Of a DNA stretch of 5,156 nucleotides, positions 1 through 5,156 are shown piece by piece (position 1 is the first letter of the stretch; each line of letters starts with the position of its first letter). Origin of the DNA: Bacteroidota bacterium (GTDB taxonomy: Bacteria; Bacteroidota; Bacteroidia; Bacteroidales; Lentimicrobiaceae). The notes beneath the pieces were generated by a model. The model saw only the letters and a program-made list of their open reading frames with translations. It was not told where the DNA came from and made no database searches. A program made the translations under genes and the position numbers. The DNA is taken from contig JAEYXG010000372.1 in the NCBI GenBank assembly GCA_023428585.1, positions 1 to 5,156 of the forward strand, written 5' to 3'.

Positions 1-335
1 TGAGCTTCATTATTCGACTTTTATTATCAACCATGGCGGTGATAGTCTCGGCTTACATATTGCCGGGTGTTGCCGTCGATTCATTTACGACTGCCATTTT
101 AGCAGCTCTGATAATTTCACTGCTGAATGTTCTGGTTAAACCAATCCTGATCATTCTTACCATACCCTTTACCATTCTAACGCTAGGATTATTCCTGCTG
201 GTAATCAATGCCATAATTATATTGTTGGCATCATCGGTAATTACCGGTTTTACGGTTGATGGTTTCTGGTATGCCCTCCTGTTCAGTATAGTGCTCTCAT
301 TTGTGAATTCACTGTTGAGCGGAAACTCTCAGTAG
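1..335 (+). CDS. YvlD / phage holin family 4-like small membrane protein (5' end cut by window edge)
   Basis: This is a small, very hydrophobic integral membrane protein of the YvlD / Phage_holin_4_2 type. The name comes from similarity only; members are widespread chromosomal proteins of unknown function and this one is not evidence of a prophage. Four membrane segments can be seen, at about residues 4-24, 30-50, 52-77 and 85-107. Family hallmarks are the LLNVLVKPIL stretch, the T-x-P-F-T-I-L-T-L-G-L-F core, the LLVINA motif and a VDGFWYALL segment. An internal ATG lies at 33, but the in-frame codons before it (SFIIRLLLST) continue the first helix in the way family members begin. The window's first two bases are TG, so the true start is probably an NTG codon beginning one base outside the window, giving 111 residues, the usual family length. 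The stop is TAG at 333-335. The next gene follows after 56 bp on the same strand. Confidence 0.85.
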   Translation, partial: SFIIRLLLSTMAVIVSAYILPGVAVDSFTTAILAALIISLLNVLVKPILIILTIPFTILTLGLFLLVINAIIILLASSVITGFTVDGFWYALLFSIVLSFVNSLLSGNSQ

Positions 336-391
336 TGATGTTATTTTCAAGGTTCTTTACTACCTTAGCATTTTAAAAATTATACCGGTTT

Positions 392-856
392 ATGAAGGCT
401 CGTATTATTGAGGATAAGAGTACCATGGAGGAAGTAATCTCCGCATGTGATGTGTGTTTCGTGGGTATGGTTGACATGCAGGGAATGCCCTATACCCTTC
501 CTTTTAATTTTGGTTACCGCGATGGTATATTCTATATTCATTCGGGTCCCGTAGGTAAAAAGATTGAAGTGCTGCGTAATAATCCCAACGTATGTATTGT
601 GATGAGCACCTGTCATGAGATGTACAACCAATCGGAGAATGTTGCCTGCAGTTACGGAATGAAGTACAAGAGTGTGATGATCAGGGGTAAGGTTGACTTT
701 TTGAATGATCTGGAGGAGAAGGCAAAGGCTCTGAATGTGATCATGGGTCAGTATACATCCAGGAATGACTTTTCTTATAATACCCCGGCATTGAAGAATG
801 TGCAGGTTATGCGTATCGTACCTGAAAAAATCGACTGCAAGTATTTCGGTTACTAG
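392..856 (+). CDS. Pyridoxamine 5'-phosphate oxidase-fold flavoprotein (NimA-like, Pyridox_ox_2 type)
   Basis: This 154-residue protein has the split-barrel flavin-binding fold of the pyridoxamine 5'-phosphate oxidase superfamily, in the subgroup that includes nitroimidazole-resistance (Nim) proteins. Visible family motifs are a VCFVGMVD strand (21-28), PYTLPFNFGY (33-42), FYIHSGPVGKKIEVLRNNPNVC (47-68), an AC..GMKYKSVMIRGKV strand (85-101) and the helix EKAKALNVIMGQY (109-121). The HSGPVGKK loop and the KYKSV strand are where these proteins usually contact FMN. It is probably a cytoplasmic dimer. The length is normal for the family. Six cysteines (19, 22, 68, 74, 86, 149) are present, several at positions often cysteine in this group. 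The substrate is unknown; true PdxH activity is unlikely because the protein is short and lacks the PdxH C-terminal signature. Nim-type nitroreduction is possible but not shown. There is no clear ribosome binding site before the ATG, which is normal in Bacteroidota. Confidence 0.9.
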   Translation: MKARIIEDKSTMEEVISACDVCFVGMVDMQGMPYTLPFNFGYRDGIFYIHSGPVGKKIEVLRNNPNVCIVMSTCHEMYNQSENVACSYGMKYKSVMIRGKVDFLNDLEEKAKALNVIMGQYTSRNDFSYNTPALKNVQVMRIVPEKIDCKYFGY

Positions 857-895
857 CAATAATGCATTGAAATATTGAATTCACCACTGCCCGTC
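857..895. other. Short convergent intergenic region without a clear terminator
   Basis: Only 39 bp separate the stop codon of the flavoprotein gene from the stop codon of the leftward surface-protein gene. The region contains the 8-bp palindrome AATGCATT (861-868) and a short direct repeat of ATTGAA, but no GC-rich stem followed by a T-run on either strand. Transcripts from both sides therefore probably end by another means or overlap at their 3' ends. Confidence 0.5.
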
Positions 896-3718
896 TTAGT
901 ATTCGCTGAGATCAAACGAGAATATCAGCGAGAAGTTCCAGGTTTCAATATCCATCAAATAGGCTGATCTGATACCGGCACTTATTGGCGTAGGTAAGGA
1001 TAGGAGATGAAAGTCGGCTATCACATCGGCACCTGCTGACCGGTACTGTGTATCGTTATGTTGCATTCCTTCAGCATGATCATAGAATAAGGCGCCCCGC
1101 AGTCGTTTAAGGTAAAATGCCGTTCCTGCATTGAAATCCGGGTAGAGCAGTGGCAGACTATACGATGGGCGTATTCTGATAAACTTCTCGGGCATTGCTG
1201 AGTGATAACCTGCCGGGATGCTTAAATCGCCCGCAAACCGGTAACCATCGGCTGATTTGGTAGTTTCCTGATATCCTGAATAGATCTGGATGGAGTGGTT
1301 CCTTGTTATTCCGGGCAAGTAGATTCTAGACTGAGCAGACAAAAGTTTGCCAGCTCTGAAATCTCCATAAGGTGAGTTCTTGTAATGCAGGTCAAATACT
1401 AGTCCCAGGGGTGAAGCCAGATCACGGTAAGCCTGCTTGTGCAGTGCGTATGAATAGATACGAAAGCCTACGGCACCAATGTTGCCCTCCCTGAAATTGT
1501 GGGGTGTTGAGGTGTTGTGTGCGGCATTGACCAGCTGGTGTGTTGCTTCCAAAATGGTTCCTATGCTGTACTTGCCACTAAGGGTGTTCAGCTGTTGCCT
1601 GACACTCATTTCCCACGAAGTCTCTTTCCATGTAAACCGTCTGGCAGTGTCACCTGATCCTGTATATGCGGCCCTGTTTCCATAGGAGAATGAATTGTTG
1701 ATTTCAGGAAACCATCCCCTCCAACTGATGTCAGCCCTCCATTGTCCGGTCTCTTCATCAGTGTTGAAATCATAACCTGCTGTCACAAAGAGAGTACTGA
1801 GTAGATTCTGACTCATCACCGATGCCCCCGGACGGAATGATTGGTCGTTGATGTCAATATAGGCAGGAGCCCAACTGTGAAAGTTGAAGAGATGCCAGGC
1901 TTTTGAATAATTGTCAATGCTTTGGTTATCATCCAACTCAACGGCTTCTCCTATGGTAAGTTCCTGTTGCGTGAGCCTGTCGGCTAGTGGCCAGTGATTG
2001 TTGTTGTTGAATTCAATGGCCCGGTCAATGAAATCAGACCGGTCAGCTTCAGCCATGCGATACCCGTCAGCAGTGTACTCTGCAAGCAATATGCTGTTGT
2101 TGTCGCTTTCACGATCCGTATAGGCATATCCGGTTCCATAGGTTGATCTTGTCAATACCTTCAATTCTCCTGTAGCCGGATCAAGCCGGCATATCTCACT
2201 GCGTTCCTGTATATCCATGCTGAATAGAATACTTCCACCGGAGAATGATGGATTTGAGAGTTCATCCGTCACAATGGGGGTTAGGTTGTGAAAGGTAGAA
2301 TCCTGAATATTGAATATAACCAGTCGCTTCCCTAAACTGCCCGTCAATACCAGCACAACTTCCTTGCCGTCGGGTGACCATGAGGGGGAGCTGGGAAATA
2401 GATTTTCAGGTGTTGGTATCTGTTGGGTGGTCATGCCTTCCAAATTCACGAAGGTAAGATAGTGATCGCCTGTTTCAGTTGTTTCAGAGGTTACCACCAG
2501 CTTATTGTCGGGCGATACTTCAGGGGCAAAGAGTCTTTGTCGGGTTGTTAATCTTTTTATTTCTCCACTTGTGGGATTCAATAACAGTAGGGTAGAGTAA
2601 CCCCGGTTTTCCCATCTCACATGTGGTCTGCGTTCTACCCAACTGATATGGGTTCCATTGAATGAAACCTCATCGTCAAACAGATAGCCGGGTGTGAAGA
2701 GGACTCTTTCATTTCCCTGTTTGTCAATAGTTACAAACCTGGGGATGTCAGCCAATGACTTCTTCAGGGCAATATATCCATCATTGAAGTAAAACGGGTG
2801 TGTATAACTGGTGTATAGTCGTGGAGCTGCCGGTTTTATTGTTTTCAGGTTTCCGATAGGGGTGGATGCAGTCCAAAGGCTATCAAGGCGCTTCATTGAT
2901 TCAGCATAAATCCCCTTCTTGTTGGTGCCTGATACAAGTTTTATTCCTTTGCTGAAGGGATTAAGTGTGAATGGTTTGCTTCCGGTTCTTTCCAGGGCCT
3001 GATCCCATATTTTGGTGCCGAATTCTTCACGTGCCGTGGCAACAATATGATAGCCAAGTTCATATTCATTTGGCACGTAATCCTTGTAAGAACCAAGCAC
3101 GGCCTTTGAATAGCTGTAGGTCCCCTTCTCCTTAAGCTGGGCCTTAAGGGGCATGGAAAAGTTGGAAACTCTTCCGCGCCCTGTTTTGCTTAGGGCTGTT
3201 TCCGTGGCAACGGCATCGCCTTCCATGAACCATGGCGGAACGAACATGCCTATTATTGCCGGTGCTGCCTGTTGACCAAAAAGTACCGATAATGCTTTTG
3301 TAAAGCCCTGATTTACTTTTGAGATCTGGGCTATATGCCTGTATTCATGCAATACCAGCTGCTCCATCCACGTCTGTGGATATATGTCCTGCGGAGGCAC
3401 GGTAAGGAATTCCAGTCGGCGGGGTGCCCATACCGTATAGGCGTTTGAATAGATATTTCCGGTGTGCATTACTACAGGTGTGTGCGGGGGCCTGACATTC
3501 AACGACTGTGAAACAGGAATGCGCCATTTCTCAAAGAGAAAGGCGGCTCTTTTGGCATTTGTTTCATAGTAGTCGGGGTATATAATGCTGAAATTCTCCG
3601 TTCTGATCTGTTTCCACTTGATTCCTGAAGGCTCTTGCCCAATATCATAATATTGAGCCGACAGGTTGGTAATGCCGGTCATGAGTAATAATATCAGCAA
3701 TTGGAGGTGGCGCTTCAT
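896..3718 (-). CDS. Exported gluzincin-like metallopeptidase with TolB-like beta-propeller and predicted C-terminal outer-membrane barrel
   Basis: The product is a 940-residue envelope protein. Residues 1-21 form a signal peptide (MKRH, a Leu/Ile-rich core, LSA then Q22). Residues about 30-290 resemble a Peptidase_MA-like zinc domain: LVLHEYRH (121-128) gives an HExxH motif with H124, E125 and H128, and PPWFMEGDA (161-169) supplies E166 as the likely third zinc ligand. Family-like segments GRGR (180-183) and NEYELGYH (217-224) follow. Residues about 310-560 carry propeller repeats of PD40/TolB type, such as APEVSPDNKLVV (398-409) and PSWSPDGKEVVLV (445-457). After a HLFNFHSWAPAYID linker (609-622), residues about 635-940 alternate polar and hydrophobic residues with many aromatics, and end SLIFSFDLSEY, as expected of an outer-membrane barrel. 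The frame is open further upstream to a GTG at 3751, but the ATG at 3718 gives a standard signal peptide and is preferred. Domains are inferred from motifs; substrate is unknown. Related proteins are often annotated only as hypothetical or TolB-like. Confidence 0.85.
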   Translation of the reverse strand: MKRHLQLLILLLMTGITNLSAQYYDIGQEPSGIKWKQIRTENFSIIYPDYYETNAKRAAFLFEKWRIPVSQSLNVRPPHTPVVMHTGNIYSNAYTVWAPRRLEFLTVPPQDIYPQTWMEQLVLHEYRHIAQISKVNQGFTKALSVLFGQQAAPAIIGMFVPPWFMEGDAVATETALSKTGRGRVSNFSMPLKAQLKEKGTYSYSKAVLGSYKDYVPNEYELGYHIVATAREEFGTKIWDQALERTGSKPFTLNPFSKGIKLVSGTNKKGIYAESMKRLDSLWTASTPIGNLKTIKPAAPRLYTSYTHPFYFNDGYIALKKSLADIPRFVTIDKQGNERVLFTPGYLFDDEVSFNGTHISWVERRPHVRWENRGYSTLLLLNPTSGEIKRLTTRQRLFAPEVSPDNKLVVTSETTETGDHYLTFVNLEGMTTQQIPTPENLFPSSPSWSPDGKEVVLVLTGSLGKRLVIFNIQDSTFHNLTPIVTDELSNPSFSGGSILFSMDIQERSEICRLDPATGELKVLTRSTYGTGYAYTDRESDNNSILLAEYTADGYRMAEADRSDFIDRAIEFNNNNHWPLADRLTQQELTIGEAVELDDNQSIDNYSKAWHLFNFHSWAPAYIDINDQSFRPGASVMSQNLLSTLFVTAGYDFNTDEETGQWRADISWRGWFPEINNSFSYGNRAAYTGSGDTARRFTWKETSWEMSVRQQLNTLSGKYSIGTILEATHQLVNAAHNTSTPHNFREGNIGAVGFRIYSYALHKQAYRDLASPLGLVFDLHYKNSPYGDFRAGKLLSAQSRIYLPGITRNHSIQIYSGYQETTKSADGYRFAGDLSIPAGYHSAMPEKFIRIRPSYSLPLLYPDFNAGTAFYLKRLRGALFYDHAEGMQHNDTQYRSAGADVIADFHLLSLPTPISAGIRSAYLMDIETWNFSLIFSFDLSEY

Positions 3719-3726
3719 TCCGTAAA

Positions 3727-3751
3727 AATAACACAGAATATTTAATAACAC
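3727..3751. repeat. Pair of 8-bp direct repeats just upstream of the metallopeptidase start
   Basis: The octamer AATAACAC occurs at 3727-3734 and again at 3744-3751, 17 bp start to start. On the coding strand it reads GTGTTATT, and the nearer copy ends 9 bp before the ATG at 3718. The repeat is exact, but the region is AT-rich and short, so chance is a fair explanation. Confidence 0.4.
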
Positions 3752-3799
3752 GGCATGAAATAATTTGTCGCAGCAAAACCTGAAAATGGCTCATGTTAA

Positions 3800-3828
3800 T
3801 TGGTGCCGCAAGTAGGTTGTTTTGGTGC
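3800..3828. repeat. Pair of 7-bp direct repeats in the same spacer
   Basis: The heptamer TTGGTGC occurs at 3800-3806 and 3822-3828, 22 bp start to start, or about two helical turns. On the coding strand it reads GCACCAA. Its position 82-110 bp before the metallopeptidase start would suit an upstream regulator site, but no regulator is recognisable and a heptamer pair in a region this size can easily arise by chance. Confidence 0.3.
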
Positions 3829-3835
3829 AATAATG

Positions 3836-4522
3836 TTATTTCACTGAATCCCTGAAGGCATTCCATTCAGGGGTATCGGGCAGGGGGGCAATGATTTCGA
3901 GGAGCTTTCCGCCAACAGGATGAGCAAACCGCAGACGGAAGGCATGGAGGCAAATGGAACCATCCTTGTTTGAGCGGCGGGCGCCGTATTTGACATCGCC
4001 CCTGATTACGAGGCCAATGGCTGATAATTGTGCCCTTATCTGATGATGCCTGCCCGTATGCAGGTCAATTTCAAGCAGATGAAGAGTCTTGCCTGATGCA
4101 ATATGCTTGTATGAGAGATCAGCCTGCTTGCTGTTGGCACTGCCGGCACTGACCACGAACGATTTATTGGAGGCTTCATTCTTTTTTAAGAAGTGGGTGA
4201 GATGCTGTTCAGCCAATGGTGGTTTTTGCTCGGTAATGGCAAGGTAGGTCTTCTTAAACTCGCGGCTCTTGACCAGTTGAGTCATCCTTGTAAGCGCTTT
4301 TGAAGTCTTTGCAAATATCAGGGCGCCACTTACCGGCCGGTCAATGCGGTGTACCAGCCCAAGAAAAACATCACCCGGTTTATTGTATTTTTCCTTGATG
4401 TAAAGTTTAAGAATGTCAATCAATGAAGCATCACCGGTTTTATCGCCCTGAACGATCTCACCGGGCATCTTGTTGATGATTAGCAGATGGTTGTCCTCAT
4501 ACAGAATCCTACTACGCTCCAT
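3836..4522 (-). CDS. RluA-family RNA pseudouridine synthase (no S4 domain)
   Basis: This 228-residue cytoplasmic enzyme isomerises uridine to pseudouridine in rRNA or tRNA. The RluA-family signature is clear: ILYEDNHLLIINKMPG (6-21) opens the catalytic domain, and HRIDRPVSGALIFAK (58-72) holds the catalytic aspartate D61. KTYLAI (91-96), HTGRHHQIRAQL (155-166), GDVKYGA (175-181) and LHAFRLRFAHP (192-202) complete the family motifs. There is no N-terminal S4 RNA-binding domain, so the length fits the short, catalytic-domain-only members. The catalytic motif reads HRIDRPVSG rather than the commoner HRLDRxTSG; this is a conservative variation and the aspartate and arginine are retained. The target uridine cannot be told from sequence. 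The ATG at 4522 directly precedes the first conserved strand and lies 11 bp after the panB stop, so the two genes are probably co-transcribed. AGGT in the upstream gap overlaps the panB stop but is too far from the ATG to be a good ribosome binding site. Confidence 0.95.
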   Translation of the reverse strand: MERSRILYEDNHLLIINKMPGEIVQGDKTGDASLIDILKLYIKEKYNKPGDVFLGLVHRIDRPVSGALIFAKTSKALTRMTQLVKSREFKKTYLAITEQKPPLAEQHLTHFLKKNEASNKSFVVSAGSANSKQADLSYKHIASGKTLHLLEIDLHTGRHHQIRAQLSAIGLVIRGDVKYGARRSNKDGSICLHAFRLRFAHPVGGKLLEIIAPLPDTPEWNAFRDSVK

Positions 4523-4533
4523 AATGGGAATAC

Positions 4534-5156
4534 CTAGTATTGTTCCTTCTCGTTGGGGAAATCAACCATCTTTACATCGCTGATGTATGATTTCACCGAG
4601 TTTTGAATTTGGGTACTCAAATCATTGTATCTGCGCAGGAAACGGGGTGAAAATTCCTGGGTAATACCCAGCATATCATGCAAAACAAGCACTTGTCCGT
4701 CAACTCCGGGGCCTGCACCAATGCCAATGATAGGTATCTTCAATTCAGAAGCTACTCTGGTACCGAGTTTGGCAGGTATCTTTTCCAGAACAATGCTGAA
4801 ACAGCCAACCTCTTCCAGCAAATGGGCGTCGTCAATCAGCTTGTTGGCTTCAGCTTCTTCCGTAGCCCTGACCACGTAGGTGCCAAACTTGTGTATTGAC
4901 TGGGGGGTAAGACCCAAATGGCCCATTACCGGGATACCGGCCGATAGGATGCGCTGCACTGATTCCAGAATCTCCTTGCCCCCTTCAATCTTGACAGCAT
5001 CAGCACCGGTTTCTTTCATGATCCTGATTGCCGAAGTCAAAGCTTCCTTTGAATTGCCCTGGTATGTTCCAAATGGCAGGTCAACAACAACCAATGCTCT
5101 TTTTACTGCCCTTACCACCGAAACGCCATGATAGATCATTTCGTTCAGGGTAATTG
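4534..5156 (-). CDS. panB: 3-methyl-2-oxobutanoate hydroxymethyltransferase (ketopantoate hydroxymethyltransferase), N-terminus cut by window edge
   Basis: PanB transfers a hydroxymethyl group from 5,10-methylenetetrahydrofolate to 2-oxoisovalerate, making ketopantoate, the first committed step of pantothenate and coenzyme A synthesis. It is a cytoplasmic TIM-barrel enzyme. The open frame runs through the right edge: the residues before the Met at 5139 read ITLNE, matching the family's VTLDEMIYH, so that Met is internal and about 60-70 N-terminal residues lie outside. Counting from it, VVDLPFGTYQ has the Mg-binding aspartate D20 (E. coli D84), VKIEGG has K50 and E52 (K112, E114), GHLGLTPQS (73-81) is intact, and VLEKIP has the catalytic glutamate E119 (E181). 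IGIGAGPGVDGQVLVLHDMLG (138-158) is the C-terminal signature. The other metal-binding aspartate (E. coli D45) would be in the missing part. All visible active-site residues are present, so the enzyme is likely functional. Confidence 0.97.
   Translation of the reverse strand, partial: ITLNEMIYHGVSVVRAVKRALVVVDLPFGTYQGNSKEALTSAIRIMKETGADAVKIEGGKEILESVQRILSAGIPVMGHLGLTPQSIHKFGTYVVRATEEAEANKLIDDAHLLEEVGCFSIVLEKIPAKLGTRVASELKIPIIGIGAGPGVDGQVLVLHDMLGITQEFSPRFLRRYNDLSTQIQNSVKSYISDVKMVDFPNEKEQY

Larger units (their letters stand above)
3719..3835 (-). promoter_or_regulatory. Intergenic spacer, probable 5' leader and promoter region of the surface metallopeptidase gene
   Basis: This 117-bp AT-rich spacer lies between the pseudouridine synthase stop and the start of the exported metallopeptidase, both read leftward. 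It is much longer than the 11-bp gap between panB and the synthase gene, so a separate promoter is plausible. I could not find a convincing Bacteroidota promoter (TTTG, then TAnnTTTG about 19-20 bp later) and no Shine-Dalgarno sequence precedes the ATG. An AT-only imperfect palindrome, AATAA-TG-TTATT (3829-3840), overlaps the synthase stop codon but does not resemble an intrinsic terminator. Two pairs of short direct repeats are listed separately. Confidence 0.35.

Noticed and set aside
1..335. Phage holin reading of the first gene, implying a prophage
   Set aside because: The family name is historical; no lysis, capsid or integrase genes are nearby and the surrounding genes are housekeeping-type.
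349..366. Inverted repeat AAGGT ... ACCTT with an 8-base loop between the YvlD-like and flavoprotein genes, considered as a terminator
   Set aside because: The stem is only 5 bp, is not GC-rich, and is followed by only a short T-run, so it is likely chance.
370..391. AT-rich TTTTAAAA and TTATAC sequences just before the flavoprotein ATG, considered as a promoter
   Set aside because: The -10-like element lies only a few bases from the ATG and there is no matching upstream element or Bacteroidota TAnnTTTG box.
380..859. A 159-codon open frame on the minus strand opposite the flavoprotein gene
   Set aside because: It mirrors the full length of a well-supported gene on the other strand and its translation has no recognisable family features; it is a shadow.
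3645..3866. A 73-codon minus-strand frame bridging the synthase end, the spacer and the metallopeptidase signal-peptide region
   Set aside because: It overlaps two convincing genes in another frame, with low-complexity translation and no motif. Most of the spacer is better read as a leader.
4625..5131. Several plus-strand open frames opposite panB
   Set aside because: They are antisense to a gene with an intact PanB active site, and their translations lack any coherent domain.

Overview
The window looks like ordinary chromosomal DNA from a member of the Bacteroidota. The evidence is a TonB-era style outer-membrane surface protein with a typical short 'LSA-Q' signal peptide, start codons with no clear Shine-Dalgarno sequence, moderate GC content (roughly mid-40s percent by eye), and a panB gene followed directly by an RluA-type pseudouridine synthase. 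Genus or species cannot be fixed from this sequence alone. I see no mobile elements, CRISPR arrays, tRNA or rRNA genes.

Layout: two genes read rightward on the left side. The first is a small YvlD/phage-holin-4-like four-helix membrane protein (1-335), whose start codon is cut by the left edge. The second is a pyridoxamine-phosphate-oxidase-fold flavoprotein of the NimA-like type (392-856). These converge, with only 39 bp between stop codons, on a leftward block. That block, in transcription order, is panB (cut by the right edge, 5156-4534), an RluA-family pseudouridine synthase (4522-3836, 11 bp after panB), and, after a 117-bp spacer, a 940-residue exported protein (3718-896).

The large protein is the most interesting gene. 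It appears to join three modules: an N-terminal gluzincin-type metallopeptidase domain (HEYRH plus a downstream WFMEG glutamate), a TolB/PD40-like beta-propeller, and a C-terminal region that looks like an outer-membrane beta-barrel. This suggests a periplasmic or surface protease anchored by its own barrel. The substrate is unknown.

panB and the pseudouridine synthase are close enough to be co-transcribed, although one acts in pantothenate (coenzyme A) synthesis and the other in RNA modification. The large protein gene may have its own promoter in the 117-bp spacer, which contains two pairs of short direct repeats. There is no evident functional link between the rightward pair and the leftward block.
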